This document shows, in pieces, positions 1-7,412 of a DNA stretch of 13,827 nucleotides. Numbering within the stretch: the first letter of the stretch is position 1; each line of letters opens with the position of its first letter. Made by a program: the position numbers and the translations under genes. Source of the stretch: Cyanobacteria bacterium HKST-UBA02 (lineage in GTDB: Bacteria > Cyanobacteriota > Vampirovibrionia > Obscuribacterales > Obscuribacteraceae); contig JAGQHH010000125.1 of the NCBI GenBank assembly GCA_020431945.1, positions 1-13,827 of the forward strand. Direction: 5' to 3'. The notes under the pieces were generated by a model. The model did not search any database. It was not told the DNA's origin and saw nothing but the letters and a program-made list of their open reading frames with translations.

Positions 1-7
1 CACCTCG

Positions 8-1927
8 GTGACCCAGGCCGCCGCCACCGGAGCGCGAGATGCGCTATCCCACCAGGCGGCATCCGAGCTTGGCGGTCCCGGTCGTGATCGCGATCAGCGC
101 AGCAATGACAAGGTCAACGAAACCAACACCGCCGGAGACGACCCCAGTGAACATTGCCGGAGCGAGGTCGTCGCTTCCCTGGCTAAAGGAGAGATAGATC
201 CCGCCACCGCCGAGGGCGAGAGAAAATCTCCTGGCGATCTCGACGATCCTCAGACAGACGCTCTCTATGCTGCCGGTATCGCCGGTGATGCCAGCTTCAA
301 GGGTATGCCCGGAGCCGCCGAGGCAGGAGCTCTGCAGAAGGGACCCTACAATCCGGCGGATTTCCCGAGCCAGGATTTCACGCCTTACGATACAACCGAT
401 CTCAATAAAGAGGTCACGCCCTATTCCGAGACCGACCGTCCTCCCATGGGTCTCGATCAATCGCTCCAGGAGCTGCACAAGCTCACCGACGGTAAAATGG
501 GCAAGGACCAGGCAGGTTTCGATCAGAACCTGCAAAAATTCCTCGAACGCACTGATGTAAGCGACGAGAAGAAAGCCGAGACCATCCAGAACCTCACCGA
601 CATGCTCCGGGCCGGCGATGCCGGTGTTACAGGTCCCGGTCAGGGCGGTGTCGAGCACAATTATCTCGGCACCGGTGCCGAGCTCTCCCAGAATATGCGC
701 AAAGTCGTGGCCGGAGCCATGGACAATGCCGCCAATCCCAAGGGAATCGACCAGGCGGACAGCAGCCGTTGCAATGCCACCACCGTCGAAGAGCATATGT
801 ACAAGCAGGACCCGGCCAACGCCACTGCCAAGCTCAAAGAAGTCGCCCTGCGCGCTACTTTCACCGGCGATTCCTACCATAACGGCACCTATGCGGCGAA
901 AGTTCCGGAAGGTATTTTCAAGGCAGCCATAGCCGATGTGGGCGGTGATACCCAGAGCGGCAACGAGGTCATGAACTCCGCCTCCGGCCTTCTCACCGGC
1001 GGTCTCATCAACCATGCTCTGAAGCCTCAGGGACGAGCCTTCACCGATACTGCGGACGCGGGGAAAGGAGATTCCGGCGAGCGCCTGGTGGATCTCCAGA
1101 CCGGTAAGGTCATGGGTGACTTCTCCGGCATGGGTGCTTATGACATAGCCAATATGCTCAAAGCCGGCAATGTCCACGATGTAAATGTGATCTCCGCCGA
1201 CAAGAGCTTCTCGTACAAAGGCAGCACCGATGGTGTCGTCCATGTAGACGACCCCAGCCAGCTCGGGAATGCTGTCGGCAAAGAAGGCGCGATTCTTTTC
1301 GTCAACAGCGGTAACCGCCTGATCACCGGCAGGGACAATCTCCAGGGCGGCGGCCATGTGGTGAGCATCTATCAGGCAACCGATTCCGCCGGCAATCCCA
1401 CAGGACAATTCGAGATGTCCGACCAGTATGGCAGCCAGCGCGACCGCACCGGAATCTCAGGTCGAGCCCTCTTCAATGCTTCGGCAGGCCGGAACGGCAG
1501 CGCCGATCATCTGGCTGCCAGCGAGTACGGTGTACGCACCGACGGCCAGTCCACCGCTTTTGGTTACAACGCGGCTACCGATCGCCAGACCCGGGATCAC
1601 GATGCCAGCAAGTCTACCGTTCCCGGCGGTCACCGCACCTCCGACGCTCCGGGCGTCTTCTCCAAAGACCAGCTCGATCAACTCGACAGGCGGCAGGAGC
1701 AACTGCACAAGGGGTTGCCCGAAGACGAAGACAAACGCAAGCCCGAAGAAGAGCCCAAGAAGAGAGCCGATGGCGGTGACACCGGAGAAGCAGGCCGGCT
1801 GCTCAGCCAGATCGCTTCCCTGGACGCGCGTATCCAGGCTCAACTGGACAACGCTCCGGGCATCGCCGCGCTTCTGTCCCAGGAAGCGGACCTCTATTCG
1901 AGGCTCGCTCTCACCCAGGTAGCCTGA
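8..1927 (+). CDS. Large polar protein with papain-like cysteine peptidase pattern (possibly 5'-partial)
   Basis: I do not recognise this protein by name. The frame stays open to the left edge and the GTG at base 8 has no visible ribosome binding site, so the true start may lie outside the window. Residues 1-145 are polar and probably disordered; 148-204 look helical. A papain-like pattern follows: Gln249 six residues before Cys255 (the oxyanion Gln to Cys spacing of papain), Cys255 in a Cys-Asn-Ala-Thr turn, His450 in a Gly-Gly-Gly-His strand, and Asp472 in Ser-Asp-Gln-Tyr. This order and context fit a C39/papain-type thiol peptidase or transglutaminase-like fold, but there are about 195 residues between Cys and His. 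Residues 552-639 are highly charged (Lys/Glu/Asp/Arg) then helical, possibly coiled coil. No signal peptide or membrane segment is seen in the visible part. Coding is confident; the enzyme class is an inference from motifs. Confidence 0.8.
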   Translation: MTQAAATGARDALSHQAASELGGPGRDRDQRSNDKVNETNTAGDDPSEHCRSEVVASLAKGEIDPATAEGERKSPGDLDDPQTDALYAAGIAGDASFKGMPGAAEAGALQKGPYNPADFPSQDFTPYDTTDLNKEVTPYSETDRPPMGLDQSLQELHKLTDGKMGKDQAGFDQNLQKFLERTDVSDEKKAETIQNLTDMLRAGDAGVTGPGQGGVEHNYLGTGAELSQNMRKVVAGAMDNAANPKGIDQADSSRCNATTVEEHMYKQDPANATAKLKEVALRATFTGDSYHNGTYAAKVPEGIFKAAIADVGGDTQSGNEVMNSASGLLTGGLINHALKPQGRAFTDTADAGKGDSGERLVDLQTGKVMGDFSGMGAYDIANMLKAGNVHDVNVISADKSFSYKGSTDGVVHVDDPSQLGNAVGKEGAILFVNSGNRLITGRDNLQGGGHVVSIYQATDSAGNPTGQFEMSDQYGSQRDRTGISGRALFNASAGRNGSADHLAASEYGVRTDGQSTAFGYNAATDRQTRDHDASKSTVPGGHRTSDAPGVFSKDQLDQLDRRQEQLHKGLPEDEDKRKPEEEPKKRADGGDTGEAGRLLSQIASLDARIQAQLDNAPGIAALLSQEADLYSRLALTQVA

Positions 1928-1931
1928 GGCT

Positions 1932-2816
1932 TCAAGAAGGCGACGAGTTCATCAGGGCTTTGAGAAGCTCTTCTTCCTCTTCCGCCGCCAGCATGAAGGA
2001 CTCCTGCTGGTTCGGGAATTGCTGGCTCATCACGTCGTCAGCATAGCGCCTGACGGCATCGGTGCAGATCTGATCGAGATCGGCATAACGCCTGACGAAA
2101 CGCGGTTGGAAATCGGTATATTTGCCGAGCAGGTCGTCGGTGACGAGAATCTGACCGTCGCATTCATTGCCCGCGCCTATGCCGATAGTGGGAATCTCGA
2201 GACGGGACGAGATGATTTTCGAAACCGAAGCCGGCACCATCTCCAGTACCACGCTGAAGGCTCCGGCCTTTTGCAAATCGAGGGCGTCATTGACGAGCTT
2301 ATAGGCAGCTTCGGCAGAGCGTCCCTGGACGCGGGTGCCGCCCAGACCGTGGATCGACTGGGGGGTGAAACCGAGATGGCCCATTACCGGGATGCCCATG
2401 CCGGTAAGTCGGCTGATGATCTGCAGGGTGAGATCGGTGGAGCCTTCCAGTTTGACTGCCTGGGCAGCGGCTTCTTTGATGAATCGTCCGGCATTGGTAA
2501 TCGCCTGGGTGACGTCCACCTGATAAGACATGAAAGGCAGGTCCGCCACCACCATGGCCCTCTGGGCGCCCCGGGTGACTGCTTTGGTGTGATGGAGCAT
2601 CTCCTCCATGGAGACTGCATGGGTCGTCTTGTGACCCAGTGCCACCATGGCCAGGCTGTCGCCGACTAGAATGACATCGACACCGGCATTGTCGAGAATC
2701 TTGGCGGTGCTGTAATCGTAAGCAGTGAGGCAGACGATCTTGCGACCTTCACTCTTATATTTCTTCAGCGTCAGGGTGGAGACGTTCTTGGTGGAGACGT
2801 GCTTGCTCATGGCCAT
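1932..2816 (-). CDS. panB: 3-methyl-2-oxobutanoate hydroxymethyltransferase (ketopantoate hydroxymethyltransferase)
   Basis: PanB transfers a hydroxymethyl group from 5,10-methylenetetrahydrofolate to 2-oxoisovalerate, giving ketopantoate, the first committed step of pantothenate and CoA synthesis in the cytosol. The 294-aa product is a little longer than the roughly 264-aa E. coli enzyme, with extra residues at both ends. Family motifs are intact: Thr-Ala-Tyr-Asp near residue 31, metal ligands Asp53 (Val-Gly-Asp-Ser) and Asp92 (Ala-Asp-Leu-Pro-Phe), Lys122-Leu-Glu124, the Gly-His-Leu-Gly-Phe-Thr-Pro-Gln stretch at 146-153, catalytic Glu192 and Gly-Ile-Gly-Ala-Gly at 212-216. The C-terminal tail is acidic. 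Two in-frame ATGs compete: an AGGCAGG at 2819-2825 lies only 2 nt from the ATG at 2816 but 8 nt from the ATG at 2810, so the second may be the true start. No panC or panD is adjacent. It is the last gene of the minus-strand group. Confidence 0.96.
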   Translation of the reverse strand: MAMSKHVSTKNVSTLTLKKYKSEGRKIVCLTAYDYSTAKILDNAGVDVILVGDSLAMVALGHKTTHAVSMEEMLHHTKAVTRGAQRAMVVADLPFMSYQVDVTQAITNAGRFIKEAAAQAVKLEGSTDLTLQIISRLTGMGIPVMGHLGFTPQSIHGLGGTRVQGRSAEAAYKLVNDALDLQKAGAFSVVLEMVPASVSKIISSRLEIPTIGIGAGNECDGQILVTDDLLGKYTDFQPRFVRRYADLDQICTDAVRRYADDVMSQQFPNQQESFMLAAEEEEELLKALMNSSPS

Positions 2817-2838
2817 TACCTGCCTGTAATCGTGATTA

Positions 2839-2871
2839 GGTTAGCAGAAAATCGGGAGAATGTGGCTAACC
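2839..2871 (-). repeat. 7-bp perfect inverted repeat in the TPR gene-panB spacer
   Basis: GGTTAGC at 2839-2845 and GCTAACC at 2865-2871 are exact reverse complements separated by 19 nt. They occupy most of the 57-bp spacer, beginning 2 nt past the stop codon of the TPR gene. No run of T follows on the minus strand, so it is not a standard intrinsic terminator. It could be an operator, a transcript-end stabilising hairpin, or chance. Confidence 0.5.
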
Positions 2872-2873
2872 GC

Positions 2874-4337
2874 TCAGAATCCGGTGTCTCTCTGGTATTT
2901 CTGACGTTGCTCCTGTCTCACCTCTTCGAGCTGGAGCTTGACGATATGCTTGGGATCGTAGGGGTATTTGCCGGCCAGGTTGTGGAAACGCTTGTACATC
3001 CTGCCTGCTTCCACGGGAAGCTGCATCTTCTCGAGTAGAAAAGCCATGTTGTAATAGAGACCGTCATAGTCAGGCATGATCTCGGCGGCTTTCTTGTATT
3101 CGCCCATGGCCTGACCGAACTGACCTTCCACTTCGTAGAGAGCCCCCAGGTTCTGGTGTCCTTCGAAACTATACGGATTGAGCTCCAGGACCCGGTTGAA
3201 GCTTCGCCTGGCCGACTGGAAATTGCCCTCGTCGGTCTCGTCTATGCCCCGGTCGATGAGAGCCTGGACCTCCTGGGGATCGTAGGTGGGCATGTCCTTT
3301 CGGTGTTTTCGATTGCGCTCGGAGTCTTTGACCAGCTCCCTGATATGCTTGAGGATCTCGCGATTGTCGAATGTCTGCTCCGCCACTTCTTTCCAGTCGT
3401 TGGAGGCTTTCATCAGATTGCCCTTGTATTCGTTGCTACGGGCTGAGATCTCGCGCATGCTCTTGAGATTGACACCGGGATATTTTTTCGATTCGGTATA
3501 GACCGGATTGATCTTGAATGCAGCCGACAGCTCTCTGAGAGCACGGTCGGGATCGCCACGGAGATATCTGAGCTTGGCCAGCTCGTAGTGAGCGGCGGCG
3601 CACTGAGGATCGCAACGCAGGGCGATGCGGAATTCTTTTTCCGCCTCGTCCAGATTGCCCTCGGAGCACCAGATCTTGCCCAGGTAATAGTGGACCATGG
3701 GATTGTTGGGGATGAGCTTGGCGGCATTCTGGAGTTTGTCCAGGGACTCGCTTATCTCTTTGAGCTCGCCCCGCTCGTATTTTTCGTAGAGAGCCATGCC
3801 CAGCTCTCTTTGAGCGGCGAAATAATTGGGCTTCAAATGAATGGCGCTGCGGAACTGCTCGATGGCGGAGTCCAGATCGCCCTGCTCTTTGAGAATGACA
3901 CCATAGTTGTAATGGGCGTCAGGATAATTCGGATTGATCTGCATGATCGTCTCGAATTCTTTTTTCGCATCCGGAATCTTTCCTGTCTTGTGCAGAAAGA
4001 TCCCGTAATTGTTTCTTGCCTCGATGAAGTTGTAGTCGAGACTGACTGCCGAGCGGAACCACATATTGGCGTCGTAGTTATTGCCCATCTCGGCATAGGA
4101 GAGAGCAAGCAGATGGATGATGTCTTTGTCGGCATGATTGAAATTCTTGGCTGCTTTGAGGATCTCTGTAGCCGCAGCGAAGTCGCCATAGTTGAAGGCC
4201 TGCTTGGCTCTCTGATAGAGCTCAGTGGCTTTGGCCGGGCTCTGACCCCCGGCGCCGGGATTGCTATAGCTCTGGGCCAGGGCGCCGGGCGCCGCAACTA
4301 AAATGATAGTCAGAAATACTGCGAGCTTTTTCCTCAT
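2874..4337 (-). CDS. Secreted tetratricopeptide repeat (TPR) protein
   Basis: The 487-aa product begins with a Sec signal peptide: Met-Arg-Lys-Lys, a hydrophobic core at residues 5-18, and a likely cut after Ala-Leu-Ala21 before Gln22. The mature part is therefore exported, probably to the periplasm or cell surface. About ten TPR helix pairs can be read, at roughly 37-70, 71-104, 105-138, 139-172, 173-212 (with an insertion), 213-246, 247-280, 356-389, 390-423 and 424-457, with the usual small/large residue pattern and Asn-Pro at unit ends. A charged linker at 281-355 splits the array seven plus three. The C-terminus is Gln/Arg/Lys-rich. TPR solenoids bind other proteins, so a scaffold role is likely, but no partner can be named. 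It sits 49 bp downstream of the peptidase-like gene and 57 bp upstream of panB. A weak purine stretch before the ATG is the only visible ribosome binding site. Confidence 0.92.
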   Translation of the reverse strand: MRKKLAVFLTIILVAAPGALAQSYSNPGAGGQSPAKATELYQRAKQAFNYGDFAAATEILKAAKNFNHADKDIIHLLALSYAEMGNNYDANMWFRSAVSLDYNFIEARNNYGIFLHKTGKIPDAKKEFETIMQINPNYPDAHYNYGVILKEQGDLDSAIEQFRSAIHLKPNYFAAQRELGMALYEKYERGELKEISESLDKLQNAAKLIPNNPMVHYYLGKIWCSEGNLDEAEKEFRIALRCDPQCAAAHYELAKLRYLRGDPDRALRELSAAFKINPVYTESKKYPGVNLKSMREISARSNEYKGNLMKASNDWKEVAEQTFDNREILKHIRELVKDSERNRKHRKDMPTYDPQEVQALIDRGIDETDEGNFQSARRSFNRVLELNPYSFEGHQNLGALYEVEGQFGQAMGEYKKAAEIMPDYDGLYYNMAFLLEKMQLPVEAGRMYKRFHNLAGKYPYDPKHIVKLQLEEVRQEQRQKYQRDTGF

Positions 4338-4367
4338 TCAGGTCCCGGTAATCAGGGCGACCTGTTC

Positions 4368-4396
4368 ATCTTAGCGCGATTTTTTCTTACTGTCCG
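4368..4396 (-). promoter_or_regulatory. Possible promoter for the TPR gene, overlapping the upstream stop codon
   Basis: On the minus strand CGGACA (4391-4396) and TAAGAT (4368-4373) match the sigma-70 -35 and -10 boxes at four of six positions each, with exactly 17 nt between. Transcription would begin about 24 nt before the TPR start. The -35 box lies within the last codons of the peptidase-like gene. This would let the TPR gene and panB be expressed apart from it. Confidence 0.35.
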
Positions 4397-7233
4397 GCGT
4401 TTTCCAGAAGCTCCTGGCGGCGCTTCTCCATCTCGACCAGGTCGGCCATGCTGGAGGATCGGCGTATGCTCTCGCCGATTTTTTCGGACGCTACACCACC
4501 GGAGAGAGCCGGGGTATTGCGACCGAGGAACTGCCAGAACCGTGGCTGAGCCTGGAATACTTTTCCTGCTCCAATCCTGGTTTTTTCTGCAAGCTTGGCA
4601 GGTCTCAGGACAAGAGTGCCGATGTCGTAGTCTTTACCCAGGGGCTCTACGTGCGGGTCGCCTTCCAGGAATTTCGCCCGGAAATGATCCGAGAAGCGGT
4701 TCACTGCGGTATTGGCTTCCTCGGCTGTCATGCCGCGGTTCATCAAGCGCAGGGTGGCGGGCATGCCGGCTCCGCAAACCTGGTTTATCGTGTAGCTGTT
4801 GACATCGAACGGTATCGATTCCGGTGCCTTGCCGGAGGCGATGGCATCGACCCAGACATCGGCCAGCTCGCTCATCTTCCGGTAGTTGGAGGGAAGATCC
4901 GGGAGAATCTCTTTGAAGGTCTTGCCTTTCAGAGCTGCCAGGGGGGTGTTGAGCTGGGCGTCCACCAGGTGCGGAATCACCGCTTCGATTTCGGCTCTGG
5001 GAATGGTGATTTTCTCGCCGGGCTTATCGAGGTTTGCCCAGACATAGTCGCCGTCTCTGGACGATGTCTTGGCGTAGGCTTCGATTGCTTTTGCCGACTC
5101 GAGCAGAAGCGGATCGCCGTTTGCCAGCGCCTTCACGGTGGAGGCAATGATCAGGGGTCTGTAGGCGTCGATGCCGTGAGGCTCGAAACCTAGATCCTTG
5201 GGACCGGACGAGAATTCGGAGCCATACATGCTGCGGTTCTCGAGCTTGCCGCCGGTGCGAAGACCCTGAAGCAGGGCTCCCAGGGATGTGGCTGTGTTCG
5301 GACCGGTCCAGGCCGCGCCCCATATGTCGGCGGTGTTTTCGTTTGCCTGGGCTTTGAGAATCTGCTCGATGAGCTCCAGTTTCGTTACTTCTCTGCCATC
5401 GGGAAGCTTGACGATCTGATCGGGGAGTTTTGGATCGATGGACTCGAGACCCTGTCTCACAGCCTTGCCGATCACCTGGTCCCGGATGGAGCTCTCGAAA
5501 CGGAGCAGTCCACCGTACTGGTCGTGACCGATCTCGTGCCCGTTGATGCCGCTTGCGGCGTTGCCGCGCATCTCGTACATGTTACGAGGCCAGATAACGG
5601 TGTCCACATCCCAGACATCGTTGATCTCGGGAATGGTGTGCGGTCCGGCGCCGCCATCATGCTTGACGGCGAATATGGGCGGGTTCTTGGCTTGCAGGAC
5701 TTCGTCCGGCTCGAGACCGGCTCTTCTCAGTCCCTGTTGAAGACCGGTATGGATCTCCCGGGCGAGAAGATTCAGCTCTTTGGCGAGAATGGCAGACTCG
5801 CTGCGGTTGCCCATATTGTGCTGGTTGGCGGCATCGCTGAGATAGCGGAAGAGAGTGGCTACCTGTTTATAGTCTTCGACAGACTTGATCTGCCCGCCGA
5901 ACTCCATCATTTGCTTGCCGGCAATGGAATAGCCCGGATCCAGCGCTTTGTGGTTGGGATCGAGAGCGGTGACCACCGGACCGATATCCTGCTCGAGGCG
6001 GTCGGCGACCTGCAGTCGCTCCTGGGACCAGCTGTTCATGCCCTTCGCCTGCATCTTGGCCAGGAGCGCGATATTAGTGGCATCGATTTCGCCCTGTACT
6101 TTCGCAGCCAGATCTGTGGGTGTGCCGCTGCCGGTGGTCTCTGCTGTCTCGGTTACTTTTCCTTTGCCGGTGGCCGTGACTTCGGGCTCCGGTCCTCTAA
6201 GGGATACCTTGGCGGCGTCGATGCTGGCCCGGGATAGACCGAGCTTGGCCTGGGCTTCCGCCAGGGTGACCTCCTCGGGCTTGATGCCGTTGAGCAGAAG
6301 CTCGACGGTGAGTGGCAGCCCGGCTTTCTCTCCGGATTTGAGCTCGAGACCGTTGCGATAGAGACGGGTCTGCTCGAAGTCTCTGCTGACGCGGCTGGCT
6401 GTCGCCATGGCTTCTCTCGTCTGGGCTTCGGTCCAGGCTGGCTGCTCGGTGGGTTTGCCGATAAGACCTTCGGTGAGAGCTGTATTCAATCTCTCGGCGC
6501 CTCTGCCCAGACGGTTGAAAGACCAGCCGACCGGGGATTTGTCCGAAGTCCAGATATCGGACTTGAATTGCTCGAAGCGGGCGAAACGTGTGGGTCCCAG
6601 ACCTTTCTCCATGGCTGCTCCCCAGATCTGCTCGGATTTGCCGGCGGCGGCGATTCCGATTCCGGCGTCCCAGCCGAAATGCCCGAGACCGTCTCCCATT
6701 GTGGTGGCGGCCTGGTCGAGACTTTTCTGGCTGCGGGCGTCCAGAGCATCGCTGATGCCGTTATAGATTGGTGTGGCAGCGTCTTTCACCAGATAATAGG
6801 TCATCACGCCGCCGACTATGGCTCGGCCCACGCCGGTGCGGGGAAGAACCGTCCGCATGCCGATACCGAAAAGGGCTGCCCCTCCCAGTTTGAGGGCCAG
6901 CTCGTCAGGATTCTGGACGTCATGAGCGGCGGCTCTAATGAGAGCCTCGGGAGTTTTCGAAAGACCGATGGCGGTCACATAGCCGACCCGGGCTGCTTTG
7001 TTCTGGCCCAGTATGGACTGTTCGAAAAGAGGGTCGGGCTGGTTGTCGCTGGCTGCTTTGCCGCCTGCCATATCGAGAAGAGGGTTGGCATTTTTCTTGC
7101 CGGTATCGCCATCAGCCTGGGCAAGCTCGAGAAGATTGGTGGGTAGCCTGTCTTCGGTCCTGGTTTTGCCGGCTTCGGGCTGATCGCCTGTTGCTAGAGG
7201 ATTGGAAGAACCTGTTTGAGTGCCTTCGCCCAT
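4387..7233 (-). CDS. Large protein with gluzincin-type HEXXH metallopeptidase domain
   Basis: This 948-aa protein is not one I can name. Residues 1-75 are polar and disordered. Segments rich in Gly, Ala and hydrophobic residues at about 116-130, 136-150 and 188-200 could touch or cross a membrane, but there is no N-terminal signal peptide. Residues 200-520 look mostly helical with a Thr/Gly-rich linker near 350-375. The catalytic signature is His566-Glu567-Ile-Gly-His570-Asp571 (bases 5524-5538), followed 62 residues after His570 by Glu632-Asn-Thr-Ala-Asp636. HEXXH plus a downstream Glu-x-x-Ala-Asp is the zinc site of gluzincins such as family M48. His686 followed by Arg692 resembles the downstream His/Arg region of M48. 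Residues 700-948 are of unknown fold. The start is supported by GGAGGT 7 nt upstream. It is first of three minus-strand genes. The substrate is unknown; it may act on cell-envelope or secreted proteins. Confidence 0.85.
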   Translation of the reverse strand: MGEGTQTGSSNPLATGDQPEAGKTRTEDRLPTNLLELAQADGDTGKKNANPLLDMAGGKAASDNQPDPLFEQSILGQNKAARVGYVTAIGLSKTPEALIRAAAHDVQNPDELALKLGGAALFGIGMRTVLPRTGVGRAIVGGVMTYYLVKDAATPIYNGISDALDARSQKSLDQAATTMGDGLGHFGWDAGIGIAAAGKSEQIWGAAMEKGLGPTRFARFEQFKSDIWTSDKSPVGWSFNRLGRGAERLNTALTEGLIGKPTEQPAWTEAQTREAMATASRVSRDFEQTRLYRNGLELKSGEKAGLPLTVELLLNGIKPEEVTLAEAQAKLGLSRASIDAAKVSLRGPEPEVTATGKGKVTETAETTGSGTPTDLAAKVQGEIDATNIALLAKMQAKGMNSWSQERLQVADRLEQDIGPVVTALDPNHKALDPGYSIAGKQMMEFGGQIKSVEDYKQVATLFRYLSDAANQHNMGNRSESAILAKELNLLAREIHTGLQQGLRRAGLEPDEVLQAKNPPIFAVKHDGGAGPHTIPEINDVWDVDTVIWPRNMYEMRGNAASGINGHEIGHDQYGGLLRFESSIRDQVIGKAVRQGLESIDPKLPDQIVKLPDGREVTKLELIEQILKAQANENTADIWGAAWTGPNTATSLGALLQGLRTGGKLENRSMYGSEFSSGPKDLGFEPHGIDAYRPLIIASTVKALANGDPLLLESAKAIEAYAKTSSRDGDYVWANLDKPGEKITIPRAEIEAVIPHLVDAQLNTPLAALKGKTFKEILPDLPSNYRKMSELADVWVDAIASGKAPESIPFDVNSYTINQVCGAGMPATLRLMNRGMTAEEANTAVNRFSDHFRAKFLEGDPHVEPLGKDYDIGTLVLRPAKLAEKTRIGAGKVFQAQPRFWQFLGRNTPALSGGVASEKIGESIRRSSSMADLVEMEKRRQELLENAGQ

Positions 7234-7240
7234 TAAAGAA

Positions 7241-7246
7241 ACCTCC
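7241..7246 (-). promoter_or_regulatory. Strong ribosome binding site of the HEXXH protein gene
   Basis: GGAGGT on the minus strand lies 7 nt before the ATG at 7233, which fixes this start and argues against an upstream extension. Confidence 0.7.
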
Positions 7247-7299
7247 GGGACTCCTGCCTGTCAGCAAGGGAATTGGGAACTGCTTTGAAGTTACTTGAC

Positions 7300-7338
7300 A
7301 ATGCCCCGAGAGTCGATGGGGATTTTCACCCTGGCATT
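7300..7338. repeat. Inverted repeat between the divergent genes
   Basis: AATGCC at 7300-7305 and GGCATT at 7333-7338 are exact reverse complements 27 nt apart. They sit in the 179-bp spacer between the minus-strand peptidase-like gene and the plus-strand ADP-ribosylglycohydrolase-like gene. A TTGACA at 7295-7300 abuts the left arm but has no good -10 box at the right distance on the plus strand. The arms could be a regulator site shared by both promoters, but six bases may match by chance. Confidence 0.25.
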
Positions 7339-7357
7339 CGTATTTCCCGCACAGAGC

Positions 7358-7366
7358 TGGCATAAT
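7358..7366 (+). promoter_or_regulatory. Probable extended -10 promoter for the ADP-ribosylglycohydrolase-like gene
   Basis: TGG followed by CATAAT forms a TGn extended -10 element (five of six matches to TATAAT). The -35 region is weak, as is common for this promoter type. Initiation near 7373 would leave a leader of about 40 nt before the GTG at 7413. Confidence 0.45.
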
Positions 7367-7400
7367 CTTGCTGACCCGAGGCAGAGACCGGGCTTTGAAC

Positions 7401-7407
7401 GAGGAGG
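7401..7407 (+). promoter_or_regulatory. Ribosome binding site that decides the GTG start at 7413
   Basis: GAGGAGG is a near-perfect anti-16S match placed 5 nt before GTG at 7413. The other in-frame candidate, TTG at 7368, has no such site and nearly touches the -10 box at 7361-7366. Confidence 0.75.
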
Positions 7408-7412
7408 TGTTT

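Noticed and set aside
44..1408. 454-codon open frame on the minus strand opposite the first gene
   Set aside because: It is codon-aligned with the plus-strand gene and has no recognisable motif or ribosome site, while the plus strand carries the Gln-Cys-His-Asp pattern. Best explained by avoidance of TTA, CTA and TCA codons.
1921..1931. AGCC-TGA-GGCT inverted repeat as a bidirectional terminator
   Set aside because: The stem is only 4 bp and has no T-run on either strand.
4744..4791. Possible second catalytic site (Gln818, Cys820-Gly-Ala-Gly) near the C-terminus of the HEXXH protein, resembling a C39-type cysteine site
   Set aside because: The Gln-to-Cys spacing is two rather than about six, and no suitable His-Asp pair follows in a strand context before the protein ends.
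5524..6237. 237-codon plus-strand open frame inside the HEXXH gene
   Set aside because: Codon-aligned with the minus-strand gene that contains the zinc motif and has a strong ribosome site; no independent support.
7295..7326. TTGACA at 7295-7300 as the -35 box of a plus-strand promoter
   Set aside because: No acceptable -10 box lies 16-18 nt downstream; the extended -10 element at 7358-7366 is a better candidate.
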